Below, in pieces: positions 10,969 through 21,345 of a stretch of DNA of 64,000 bases. The translations under genes and the position numbers were made by a program. Position 1 is the stretch's first letter. Each line of letters opens with the position of its first letter. Source of the stretch: Salminus brasiliensis (taxonomy: Eukaryota; Chordata; Actinopteri; Characiformes; Bryconidae); NCBI RefSeq assembly GCF_030463535.1, contig NC_132893.1:19824027-19888026 (forward strand), in the 5' to 3' direction. Below the pieces are notes generated by a model, which saw only the letters and a list, made by a program, of their open reading frames with translations, made no database searches and had not been told where the DNA came from.

Positions 10969-11255
10969 GGTAAACCCTGTTTATAAACTCTGATTCTGTT
11001 CTTTTCTCCTAATATCAGAAAACTCTCAATAACAGTCAGGGAATGCAGTCTGGACTCACCTGTAGAAGCTGATGGAGGTGAAATCGTAGAGAAAGTAGAA
11101 GTTGGTGCAGGTTTGTGAGCAGTTTTTGAGAGCGTGTGAGTTGTCCTGGATTGATCAGCTGATCGATTGATAGCTGATGATGTTCTAGAGTTTGAGCTCA
11201 CTCCACTGTTCTTTATGGAGACATATGATCTTAACAGCGACAGAAAAACCAGCAA
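10863..11255 (-). other. Ser/Thr-rich open frame, copy B (unrecognised)
   Basis: It is the same 130-codon frame as at 7111-7503, still open, with two substitutions in the part before the donor-like site near 11061 (one in the Leu-rich stretch, one Ser to Asn). The interpretation is as for copy A. Confidence 0.2.
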
Positions 11256-11439
11256 TCAGAAGAAAACAGAGTTTCATAATAAAAAAAAGTTAATAATAAT
11301 AAGAATATAGATTTTAGTTTTAAACATATTCTTAAATAGTCTTAAATACATAAAATCTATTTTAAAATAAAATAAATATGATTCTTAACATTTCTATTGG
11401 ATTATTTTACTAGTAGTTTAATAATACTATTATTTATAG

Positions 11440-11472
<33 letters not shown>

Positions 11473-11796
11473 TGATGTGTATATAATTGTTGATGTATAT
11501 ATATTGTATTTAATAAATAAGAATTTTATCTGATTTAAAATACTAAATAAGTATTAATATTTGTATTATTTTATTATTGCTGTTCTTCTTCTTCTGCTGT
11601 TTCTTAATTTCTCCTTTTTCTTCATATAAATAATAATAATAATAACATTATTATTATTATTATTATTGTGGTTGTTGTTATAATTATCATTCTTGATATT
11701 ATAATTACTATTTTTTTATTATTATTGTTGCTGTCATTGTTATTGTTAAATAAATATTATTAATAAACAAGATTTTAAGCAGAGATCAGTAAATTA

Positions 11797-12239
11797 GAGG
11801 TGCTTTCGATTGAATTTATATTTACCTAAAATTGTATTTACATTTATTTATTTAAAAACATTCCAAGTTCCAGCATGGTATAGTTTGAAAATGCATTTGA
11901 GGGTAAAAAGGCATTAAGTGGACGCATGCATAAATGTAGGATCAAAATGATTGATTTTTTGATTGTAAAAGAGAATTGCTTTCATATGACTTATATGCAC
12001 AGAAGATTTTAGATTTCTTTCAGAGGACACACATTTCTGGTTTCTACACCCCGTTACACCCAAAGATGATTTCTTCAACTGAATTCCAGTTTAAGTTTTG
12101 AGACATTCATCTTTAAAAGTTCCTGTTTGTTGTGACACAGTCTCTTCATCTACCATCATCTACGGTACGTCATCACTCCTGCTTCTATAATAAAAGCTCG
12201 TTTGTTGTGATGAATGTGTTTCTAGTCTGGAGGAAATGA
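11797..12239. other. Intergenic; no gene seen
   Basis: AT-rich sequence follows copy B with no recognisable element. Confidence 0.45.
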
Positions 12240-12435
12240 TGTCATTGTTTAATTCGAGTTATGTGATTGACTGTTTAAACAGTTCATGACTTTGAATGTT
12301 TACTCTTGGTTTCAGTCCTGGGTTTCACCTGTGATCACGGCATTAATTGTTCAAAAGGAACATAGAGCTGTTCATGGATAAACAGTGTGCCATTTAGAAG
12401 CTGATTAAAGCATTGAGCAGAGCCAATACAGTACC
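12240..12435 (+). mobile_element. Decayed Tc1-like element fragment
   Basis: Words such as TGTTTACTCTTGGTTTCAGT, CCTGGGTTTCACCTGTGA and the GAACATAGAGCTGTTCATGG stretch resemble the 5' non-coding part of a common fish Tc1-like element. No transposase frame remains. The family assignment is from memory of the repeat and unverified. Confidence 0.4.
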
Positions 12436-12600
12436 CAAGATCTGCGTAAAAACGCATGAGGCGCCTAAAGACGCATTGCTAATCTAGAGATCTGTGATCC
12501 AGCACTGTGTTGTTGAGTGTGATGGAATTCGATTTGATTCTTTGAAATTGGAAAATATCAAAACCATCCAGCAGTAGGACAGCCGACATTGACTTCGTCA

Positions 12601-12768
12601 AGTGACTCCCATCAGTCATTAATGCCGAGATTTTCTATCCAGTGTGAATTGGTAATCCTTTATATCAACGAATATTGCATCATATCAAATTTTACAGACA
12701 CCCTATAGTAAAATTACATTACTCCACCTCCCCATGTAAAAGTAATCCTGTTCAAAAAGTCCTAGCAC
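12601..12768. repeat. Direct repeat, left member (about 165 bp)
   Basis: It shares ACTCCCATCAGTCATTAATG, ATATCAACGAATATTGCAT and TACAGACACCCTATAGTAAA with 13097-13255. The copies differ at several positions, so this duplication is older than the 3.2-kb one. Confidence 0.88.
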
Positions 12769-12945
12769 ATTCAAAAGCAGCCGGCACACCATCCGGCACA
12801 CCAGTCAGCACATAGTAATGCAGCTTGCACACCACCTGGCATATTCAAATGCAGCAGTCACACCGTCCGGCACACCATCCGGCACACCAGTCAGCACATG
12901 GTAATGCAGCTTGCACACCACCTTGCACATCCAATATCCTGCAAA
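12769..12945 (-). repeat. Antisense fragment of the GTGCC minisatellite
   Basis: It contains AAGCAGCCGGCACACCATCC, CAGTCAGCACAT and AATGCAGCTTGCACACCACC, the reverse complement of units from the 106-bp array, in about one and a half higher-order units. It lies between the two members of a direct repeat. Confidence 0.85.
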
Positions 12946-13096
12946 GACCCCAAAATCATTCTCTGTCTTTCTTTGGCGCAACGGTTGCTGGCGTACCCTC
13001 TAGCCTACATACATGTAATAAACATTTAGCTTCTAATTTCATTATTACTGTAAGTGGGTTATATTTTTATCAGCATTTGTTTGTTTTTAAGTAAAG

Positions 13097-13255
13097 ACTC
13101 CCATCAGTCATTAATGCTGAGCTTTTCTATCCAATGTGAATCAATCATCTTTTATATCAACGAATATTGCATAATATAAAATTTTACAGACACCCTATAG
13201 TAAAATTACATTATTCCACCTCCCCATGTAAAAGTAATCCTGTCCAAAAAGGGCT
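13097..13255. repeat. Direct repeat, right member
   Basis: It is the partner of 12601-12768. The pair brackets the minisatellite fragment and about 150 bp of other sequence. Confidence 0.88.
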
Positions 13256-13601
13256 AAAAACTGACCAATGTGTGTGAGCCTGCTTGCTTCTTCTTCGCTG
13301 CTGGTGGAACTGAACTGGGGTTCACAGAGACTCCTATTGACGCCAATTGTTGCTTTAAGGGGACTTTAAGGGCACTGGGAGGTATTGCATGTGTGCCACT
13401 GTTGACACTGGAAATTCAATATAGTAATTAAACAATAAATAAATTAATTAAATTATGAATTACTTACATTTAAACTATAAATGAATGCACAGCAAATGTG
13501 AGTCATTGCAGTTCATTTTTTTAATTGTTTGACAGATTTAATTCTAGATAACAGACTGCAAAGGTCGCTTTCCAAAGCACAACTGTCATGATTTAGTGGA
13601 G
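13256..13601. other. Intergenic region downstream of the UGT gene
   Basis: No gene is seen. It presumably follows the UGT transcript end, given the minus-strand AATAAA just right of it. Confidence 0.5.
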
Positions 13602-13607
13602 TTTATT
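13602..13607 (-). terminator. Candidate polyadenylation signal of the UGT gene
   Basis: TTTATT on the plus strand is AATAAA on the minus strand, about 40 bases after the UGT stop codon. The 3' UTR would be very short. Confidence 0.5.
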
Positions 13608-13645
13608 AAATCTGGGTGCCAAAAAACACTGAGAAGTGAGGTAAT

Positions 13646-15247
13646 TCATTCATTTTTCACTTTTCTTTTACAGCAAGCGCTACAACACACGTATCTGATG
13701 AATGCTACTGTCATCAACACAATCACTGCTGCTATACTGAGCAGACACAGCATCACATCCAGAGAATGGTAGGAGTACCACGGCATCCTGTAGGCCTTTG
13801 TCCGCAGGTGAGAGGCTCCTTTATGCCTCATAACATACTCAATCCAGAAGACAGCAGTGTCTAGAGGTTTCATAGGCTGGTCCCTGTGTAGCCTGGAGAG
13901 TCTCTGCATGTTCATCCTGTAGGAGGCGTCATTGAGGACCTCCAGTAGCATCTGTTCAAAATTGTGGCCGTTCAGCTGAGCCAGCTCCAGAATTTTAGCT
14001 GCTCCTTTTGCTTGGATCCTCATGAGGTTATCAAACTGATCAAAGAACAGAGGGATACCGAGGACGGGCACTCCGTGGTAGATGGCTTCCTGGACTCCAT
14101 TGGTTCCTCCATGGGCCACAAAAGCTTTGATCTTCGAGTGTCCCAGGAGGTCGTTCTGTGGCATCCAGTCCACCAGCAGGGTGTTGTTTCCCAAGGTGGA
14201 AGGTTTAGGTCCTAGATGCCTCCAGATCACTTTCTGTGGAAGTTTCGCAAACACGGCAGCAATTTCCTCTGCTGTGTCAGCTGGAAGACCATCTACCAGT
14301 GTTCCCAAAGACATGATGATGAAGCCATGTTCTCCTGAACTCTGCACAGAAGCCTCCAAGTCCTCAGGGAGGGGCTTTGAGGGCTTGCACTGGAACCCAC
14401 CCATGTAAACAACATTGGGCATGGTGGGTCTGGGGAAATCAAATACAAAGTCCAGTCTCATGAGCCAAATATCGGCCTCTTGGAGAAGGCTGACAATGTC
14501 ACAGTCATTGTCAAAGTACTTGTTGCATAGAGCTTTGTAATGAGGTCCCACCACAAATTTGTCCTGGAAAAGGATAATTGCATAGAAAAGGAAGTTCTTT
14601 ACTCTTTGACTGAAAGTCATTTTGTCTGAGAGACCAGAACCTGGTACCGGTATGTAGGACAGTGGTGAAGGTGCAATGGCGAAATGACCCTCACCACTCA
14701 TGATCCAGCGCACATTCAGTACCAGAGGCAACTTTAAGTAACTGGCCAAGACAACACCAACTGTGATGGCTGGATCTGTGAGAACGAGATCATACTGTTC
14801 GTCTTGCAGTCTCTTAATTAGCTCCTTATCCTCAATGATTGCACTCACTGTATCACATGCAATAGAATGTGCACTGGAAAGCATGGAGAAGAAATTCATC
14901 TGAACCTTCAGAAATGCCAGAGTGGAGCTCTTCCTTATCTGCATTTTCACCATCTTATTTAGGTTGTCCTTAATGAAGTCGCCAAGGCTGTCAATTCCAT
15001 CAGGAACGGTGATCGTTTTGTACAGAGGGGAATGTTCGTTGATGTACCAGCTGGAACTGGGTCGAATCACTGTGATTTCATGACCCCTGGAGTTTAGCGC
15101 CTCAATCAGCACCTTCATGTTCACCCAATGACTGCCATCCATCGGGTAAACCAGAACTTTGCTGCTCTCACAGCTCATAGTAAAGACAGCAGCCACTGAG
15201 AAAAATCCAACAATGGATAAATGCCTCTTACACAGGGTTGAGTTCAT
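13646..15247 (-). CDS. ugt5: UDP-glucuronosyltransferase, UGT5-like, single coding exon
   Basis: The 533-aa protein transfers a sugar (usually glucuronic acid) from a UDP-sugar to lipophilic acceptors in the ER lumen. An N-terminal signal-like hydrophobic segment covers about residues 11-25. The acceptor domain has the likely catalytic His in PMDGSHW (H40) and the partner Asp in QYDLVLTDP (D153). The nucleotide-sugar signature spans about residues 361-404 (WMPQND, FVAHGGTNGVQEAIYHGVP, PLFFDQ). A single C-terminal membrane segment (about 496-520) precedes a basic tail ending KVKNE, which fits a KxKxx ER-retrieval signal. The length is typical. The whole protein is in one exon, as in the fish UGT5 family. 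The frame is intact. A strong acceptor word (TTCTTTACAG) lies 5 bases before the ATG, so the start is exon-proximal and the 5' UTR is spliced. UGT class is certain; the subfamily is probable and the member unknown. Confidence 0.95.
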   Translation of the reverse strand: MNSTLCKRHLSIVGFFSVAAVFTMSCESSKVLVYPMDGSHWVNMKVLIEALNSRGHEITVIRPSSSWYINEHSPLYKTITVPDGIDSLGDFIKDNLNKMVKMQIRKSSTLAFLKVQMNFFSMLSSAHSIACDTVSAIIEDKELIKRLQDEQYDLVLTDPAITVGVVLASYLKLPLVLNVRWIMSGEGHFAIAPSPLSYIPVPGSGLSDKMTFSQRVKNFLFYAIILFQDKFVVGPHYKALCNKYFDNDCDIVSLLQEADIWLMRLDFVFDFPRPTMPNVVYMGGFQCKPSKPLPEDLEASVQSSGEHGFIIMSLGTLVDGLPADTAEEIAAVFAKLPQKVIWRHLGPKPSTLGNNTLLVDWMPQNDLLGHSKIKAFVAHGGTNGVQEAIYHGVPVLGIPLFFDQFDNLMRIQAKGAAKILELAQLNGHNFEQMLLEVLNDASYRMNMQRLSRLHRDQPMKPLDTAVFWIEYVMRHKGASHLRTKAYRMPWYSYHSLDVMLCLLSIAAVIVLMTVAFIRYVCCSACCKRKVKNE

Positions 15248-15252
15248 TGTAC

Positions 15253-15266
15253 CTGTAAAGAAATGA
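15253..15266 (-). other. 3' splice site just upstream of the UGT start codon
   Basis: On the minus strand, CATTTCTTTACAG is followed by GTACA and then the ATG. This pyrimidine tract plus CAG implies at least one upstream non-coding exon on the minus strand, which I could not locate. Confidence 0.65.
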
Positions 15267-16397
15267 GAAGTAGGAATAGAAAAATATAAACAGGCTTGTC
15301 ATTTTCATAAATGTACCCTCTTGATGTTTCTTTATAGTATTTCAACATGCTTAATCCAGTGCTCTGATTTAGAGTATGGAGATATGTAAAATGAGTTCAC
15401 ATGAGATATGTCCAAATATCCAAATCAAGTAACATTCAAATTATTTCACACATACTGTATTATATACACTCATACTCCATGCATATACAGTTATGTTTTA
15501 AGAATATTTTTCTATTAAATGGATTCAATTATTCAGAGTTGCAATATGATAAAATATTTATAATGATAGGAAAGAAACAGGGTAGTATCTTACCTTGGGT
15601 AACAAAGAGAGAATAAAACATATTCCCACGGACAGAAAATCCCAGAGCGATAATCAGCTAAGCTTAGAGGTTCAAATTCCACATGCTACAGTTTTCTGAA
15701 TTGCACCCAAATTAAACCAGTGCAAAACTGCAGAACTGACATTTCCTTTTCTGATATTGTTTATGATCATTTATGATCATTCGATTAGTCATGGAGTGTA
15801 ATTGTCTAAGGCAGAAAACAAGAAACAGGATTGAAGTTCAAATGTTAAAGAATTAGGTACATTGTCTTCTAAATTTTCTTCAAAGTTTACCCAAAAGCAA
15901 ACTACTTTCCACTGGATGCCTTTGGAAAGTCTAATATACAACAAATTAAGCGCTGCACAGTTAATCTGTAGATGTGTTTCTATTTTAGGGTAAGACCTGA
16001 CAAAGAACAAGCACTGCTTGCGCATACCTGGTACCACTGCAAACAGACTGCATAGTAGACTGACCCCTAACATGTAGACATGTAAGTATTTCTCAAATAA
16101 TATTAATATGATATTCAGACACCACGGATTTCATGTTGACAGCTTTTTAAAATATGTATTCTCAGCATACAAGCATCCATTACATTATACTGTTCTTTAT
16201 CATATAATAAATCCTGAAGCTTTAGTTTGATATTTGATATTTAGTTTGTGATGTATTCATTAATTGCAACTAATGACTAATCGGTTATCACTCAACAGTG
16301 AGTGAGCTTGCTACCAAAAAAGCACTGGATGTCAGAGATGGCTGTCAACCATGTAAATCCTTGTGAGACTTAATTTAAATGATTTTTGGTCCAGACA
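15267..16397. other. UGT upstream region; no coding exon identified
   Basis: AT-rich sequence that should contain the UGT 5' non-coding exon and promoter. A minus-strand open frame at 15789-16073 has no recognisable domain. Confidence 0.4.
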
Positions 16398-16735
16398 CCA
16401 GTTAGCCATAACATTAAAAACACCTGACTAATATTGCATAGGCTATAATGCTGTCAAAACAATACATTGTAAGTCGTGAGGTGTGGCCTCCATAGATCAG
16501 TCTGGTTTGTCCAGCACATCCCTTGGAGATTCTCAATCAAATGAAGATTTGGTCAAATATTTTGTATGTGCTGACCATTGCATACCAAGAACACCCTACA
16601 AGACCTGCCTGAGGTTTTGGAGATGCTGTGGCTCGTCGCCTAGCCATCACAATTTGTCCCATTATGTTTCATATGCTTGTCCTCAAGGAGCAATTTTACT
16701 GACTGCAGCCAGTTTGAATAGCTGCCAGGTCTTTT
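16398..16735 (-). mobile_element. Decayed Tc1-like element fragment
   Basis: It holds GCCATAACATTAAAAACACC near one end, then GGTGTGGCCTCCATAGATCA, and GAGATGCTGTGGCTCGTCGCC followed by AGCCATCACAATTTG. These match pieces of a widespread fish Tc1-like element that is also represented by 53755-54480 and 17160-17270. No open transposase frame remains. Confidence 0.5.
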
Positions 16736-17000
16736 ATGACTGAACACAGTGACAAGTAGAGTCCTGTGTCCTGTACAGTCCTCTTCAATACTGCACCATT
16801 CGGTAACTACAAAATCTCACCATGAAGTTAAACCCTCAGTGTTGCCTTTCCCACCTCGTGAAAACAAAGCCAAATTATCAATCTAGACATAAGGTTTCAA
16901 CACATCAACCCAATGCCCAGATGGACTTCAGCCGCTCCTTCAATTGTAGGATTAGCATCTTATATTTGATGTCCATCTAGTCTCTTAGTACATGAACAAT
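16667..17000. repeat. Segmental repeat, copy 1
   Basis: It shares long stretches with 18479-18848, including AAGGAGCAATTTTACT, GACAAGTAGAGTCCTGTGTC and GCACCATTCGGTAACTAC, and ATGGACTTCAGCCG. It overlaps the end of a Tc1-like fragment. It could be an unnamed interspersed repeat or a local duplication. Confidence 0.85.
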
Positions 17001-17159
17001 AGTTTGAGTCATGGTTCTAATGCCATAGAAGAACCACTATGTAATAGAGATGTGTGAGTGTGAAGCAACTTCATACCCCCTAGTAGTAACCTCAGAGAGC
17101 TACGCTATACATTTAAATGTCTGTAAACATCCTATCTAATGAATGCAAGCTTAAGCTAG

Positions 17160-17270
17160 CCATCACAATTCGTCCCTTGTCTGAGTGGCTCAGATTTTTA
17201 TGCTTGCCCATTTGTCCTGCTTTTAACACAATCACCTTCAAGAACTGACTGTTGGCTTAGTGGAGTTCTG
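17160..17270 (-). mobile_element. Tc1-like fragment (transposase N-terminal part)
   Basis: CATCACAATTCGTCCCTTGT, TTATGCTTGCCCATTTGTCC and TGCTTTTAACACAATCACC resemble the reverse complement of the start of a fish Tc1-like transposase gene, the same family as 16398-16735. Confidence 0.45.
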
Positions 17271-18478
17271 ACATAATTAAATGTTGAAAGCGTAAGATAT
17301 TGAATAAATAGTGAAATTGTGAGAATAATTATTCCTTGTGATGTGGAAAAATCAGGTCCCATGGTAGTTCTGACACTTTTTTGGATGAAACCACTGGACA
17401 AAAACTATTTTATGATAGAAAATGAAGAAAAATATAAATCAAGACAGAAATCATGCTAAATATAAGAAAGAGCCCATCATCCCAGTGAGCACTGAATGTC
17501 TTCCCAGATTCACTATCACTCACAACTACTTCCAAAGAATCAAAATAAAACTTATCTCCCAAGTCTGCACACCCTGACCTTCCTCCAGCCCGAACTCCCC
17601 TATGTTTTTCAACTTAGAACTTTATAACACCCTCGAATCTGAAATTGCTCCCCTCGCCCAATCAGCATTCAGCACTACGCATTCAGTTCTTTAACCCGCT
17701 AATATGGAAACATAGAACATACATTGTAAAAAAATTACTTTGAGGTGAAAGGTGTGAAATAGTGTATGTTTAAAGATGTGTGCTATGACGTAGATAATGT
17801 GTGTTTGTGATGTACAGACACTGTGGAGCCTAACTTGTTTTGGCGTAGATTATTCTGGCAGAAGACACCACAAAGATAATTCCAAGGCAAAGGAAACATC
17901 TCATTTATCATGCTCTACTAACTGGCACATTTTGATCCAGGCATGTATATGAACTTTAATAACACTCTTTTAAATTATTATATTTCTAATTCTGTAATAC
18001 CACTGAATATCATAAAGTTGAATGGCCAAGATCTCCAGATCTCTTACAGAAGAATGGCCATGCCCCAAACTCCTCGTCTTGTACTTTAAGCCCCTTATGT
18101 ACCTATATACACACTTCCACCCCCTCTCCTCCCTTTTTTCCGTCACTCACCAGCAGAGGGGGCCGACCCAGACTCCAGACGAACAAAATAGTCGGCTCAG
18201 TTCAGTTCTAACTAGAATGCCCAAATATGTTTAAATGCATGAGTTAAATGCAAGTCCAGCCACAGACTTAATCCGAGCCATCATACATGACGCTCCCAGG
18301 GTCTCTGGGCTCTTCATGAATAGGAGTAAATAAGCCCATGGCGACTATCACTGGAAAGAGTTGAATCATTTGTAACTGCCAAGTCTCCTAAAAACCCACG
18401 AGGAGTTTCTTCAGAACAGGCATGACACACAAGGGGTTTATTCGGTTATGATGCAATGTTTTCCTTCTCTGGGTTATG
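17271..18478. other. Intergenic; no gene seen
   Basis: No supported exon or element was found. Confidence 0.45.
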
Positions 18479-18848
18479 TTTCATATGCAGTTGTCCATTC
18501 TCAAACAGTCCTTAAGGAGCAATTTTACTAGCTGCAGCCAGTTTGAATAACTGCCAGGTCTTTTATGACTAAACACAGTGACAAGTAGAGTCCTGTGTCC
18601 TGTACAGTCCTCTTCAATACTGCACCATTCGGTAACTACAACATCTCACCGTGAAGTTGAACCCTCTGTGTTGCCTTTCCCACCTCATGAAGACAAAGCC
18701 AAATTATCAATCTAGAAAACATAAGGTTTCAACACATCAACACATTATTGGCGCCAGAGATGGACTTCAGCCGTTTCTTCAATTGTAGGATTATCTCTTG
18801 GCATCTCAAATTTGATGTCCATCAAGTTCCTTAGTACATGAACAATGG
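18479..18848. repeat. Segmental repeat, copy 2
   Basis: It is the direct-orientation partner of 16667-17000, about 1.8 kb away, with small insertions and deletions between the copies (for example an extra GGCGCC-containing stretch near 18749). Confidence 0.85.
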
Positions 18849-20359
18849 TTCTCTCTGGAGCAGATAATAAACATGAACCTATTGGCACCACACCCAGGGC
18901 CTGTGACTGACAGGGGCCCAGTGTTGGGGCCCAGTGTAATATATTTCATGGGGCCCAAAAATCCCTGGCAGCACTCCTGCTCATGCCTAATGCCAATCTA
19001 GTAGAAAGCCAGTAGAGATAGATACTTCAACAAAAGCTCTTGATTTCAGAAGAAACAATGAAATAATGAGCAGATGTCCCAGTACTAAAAAAGTGTGTAC
19101 TTTTTTTTCCATGGATGAAGATCAAGATCACTCCCTCAATTAGGGAAACAATAATACGGGATGGAGGACAGCATCCTCTGTAGAAGTGGTTGGTGTAGTG
19201 TAGTGGGTCACAACACGTCACTTTAAGTCCGAACAGTTTTGAGCACGGAGGGTAACTGTTCTGGTGGCTTTTCCAAGTGGACACAGTATGGCACAGAACA
19301 CTTACAAACCGGGCTGGACCCGGATTTTGTTAACCATGCTTGGGGCCGCAGAACCATTCGATAGAAGAGCTTAATGGCTTTGGGATCTGCTGATTGGTTC
19401 CAAATTCTAATCACCTTTGTGCCACTAGATCCTCTGTTTTTATATTTCCAGTACAAAAAAATGGCAGATACTACATCTAATAAGTACAAGAATAGTTCCA
19501 AATGTTGGTGCTCCTCATTAGAGTGGCGACAAGTACACTGTAGCATAATAAAGTTTACCATATTACATTCAACAATGCTTAGTTGAAGCTAATATTACCT
19601 TCGAAATGCAAACACTAAAAAGCAAAGTACAAGGTTTTTGTATTAAAAGTGGATGTTTAACAGTTGTGCTGGACTATGTTCATGATTTTGTGACTGCATA
19701 TCGTCTTTTACGCCAGGACCACGGCTAGCCATTAGCATAGACCTAGCTGCAGGCCGAAGTCGCCACCACTTGCATCAAACCCCATTCAGTTTCAGATCAG
19801 ATTTGTTTTAAGTGGATTCCAACATTATTTGGCATACTACATCTATATAGATGAGTGTGATTCATGGCTGCAGATTACACAAATTTAACAGGTGAATTAC
19901 AGCCTCTGAGAGTTAGCTAGCTTTAGCCTAGAAGTTGTAGTGTAATTATTATGAAACGCAGTGCACCTTCTGGCACTGATTTAGCAACACTGCAAATGGA
20001 AAAATAAGCTGCAACCGATCTAATGGGTACCAGTGCAGAATGATACAGCGCAGCCTCGGGAGCCATTTGGCCGTGCAGTGGAAAAAAAGGCCTCTGTGGC
20101 AGACTAGGGTGTAATTCCCAGGCTGGGCAAGTCCACCGATCTACACCAACAGTGGATTTCTAAAACATCTCAATCTAACTTTCTAAACATTGATCCATCT
20201 CACGTGTTTCCAATAGGTTTTCACAACCCACCACCACCCCGTCACCTCTCTTTAACTCTTAGCCATATCTTTCATTCCTAGCTCCACCAATCAGAAGGGA
20301 GTCTGATTGGTGTCTTCTGCTGATGGCATTGGTCCAAACTCACAAAAGAGTCTTTAAGG
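18849..20359. other. Intergenic; no supported gene
   Basis: It contains GGGGCCC-rich sequence at 18900-18965, similar to a phrase near 1773, and low-support open frames at 19027-19284 and 19223-19561 (minus) without known domains. The rest is unassigned. Confidence 0.4.
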
Positions 20360-20450
20360 GAAGACTACTTACACTATATTCACTCACCTGATTCAAATGA
20401 GAGTCACTCTGGATAAGAGCATCAGCCAAATATCATAAATGGAACTGTAG
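20360..20450 (+). mobile_element. SINE 3' tail fragment
   Basis: CACTCTGGATAAGAGCATCA followed by GCCAAATATCATAAATG matches the conserved tail shared by many fish tRNA-derived SINEs. The head was not found. Confidence 0.45.
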
Positions 20451-21126
20451 GTGGCATAGGTGTATGGAAAGCATTGTGGCTTGCAGGGCAAGAATACCAC
20501 AGTCATACACTGTATGAAAAATATGATGAGCTACTGTGGAAATGAGCAACTGAAAGCAGTTGAACGGTTCTTTCAGAATATTTATTTGTTGAATAACACT
20601 TGAATAAAAGCCCTTGTTGTGCTGTTCAGATGTCTGAACAGAGCCTGACATTCTCGAGGAATATTCACCCAGGAACGTGCTTAGGAAAACTAAAATCTTA
20701 GAATCCAGGTTAGTGTTTGAAAGAGGTACTAGAGGTTTTTTCCTTAAGCAAATGCTATGCTTGTCAAGAGTATTATTATTCATTTAAATGTTTTTCACTA
20801 TTTTGCCAGGAACAAAGCTAACCATCTGGTTCGTATCAGAGATTTCCTCCAAGTTTTAACCAAACACAGTTGTTCCTGAAAAAAGAAAAAATTACCAACA
20901 ATGATTTGAGGTCTTTTTTGCAAGTTATAGAGGACTAGATGGGGGTATTGACCAGGCAATATCTTATGATTTGGGATAATAAACCAAAACTCAACTTGAT
21001 CCAGCTTCCTCTGGATCTGGGAAGACACCAGATCACATTAGAAGAGATATAACTAAACAAAAAGGAGCTTATTTCTTCAGTTCCATCAGCAGCTCACCTC
21101 ATTCAAACTCATTAAGCACTGAGTTT

Positions 21127-21345
21127 AGGGAGCAGTAGTGGCTCAGTGGAGAGTACTGGGCTATTGATGACAGGGTTGTGAGTTTGATACCTGTGCTCAG
21201 CAAGCTGCCACTGTTGGGCCTTAACCCACATTGCTCCCTGGGTGCCACAGCAATGGCTGCCCTGTGCTCCAGGCATGTGTGCTCACTGTCACTGTGTGTG
21301 TTTGCGTGTGTATGTTCACTGTACAGGTGGGTGATAAGCAGAGGC
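21127..21345 (+). mobile_element. tRNA-derived SINE, diverged
   Basis: It starts with GGGAGCAGTAGTGGCTCAGT and has a B-box-like GTGAGTTTGATACC, then GCTGCCACTGTTGGGCC. The body ends with CACTGTACAGGTGGGTGATA. It is the same family as 2800-3060 but more diverged. Confidence 0.7.

Larger units (their letters stand above)
8652..11796. repeat. Large tandem duplication, copy B (about 3.15 kb)
   Basis: It is the direct-repeat partner of copy A. The length difference is mostly explained by array changes. The 106-bp array is about 224 bp shorter (two 106-bp units plus one 12-bp piece), while the 38-bp array is 76 bp longer (two units). The near identity elsewhere indicates a recent event, gene conversion, or an assembly duplication of two haplotypes. 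Confidence 0.9.

Noticed and set aside
19027-19561. Two overlapping minus-strand frames that could form a gene
   Set aside because: No recognised motif, no splice context and a composition like intergenic sequence.
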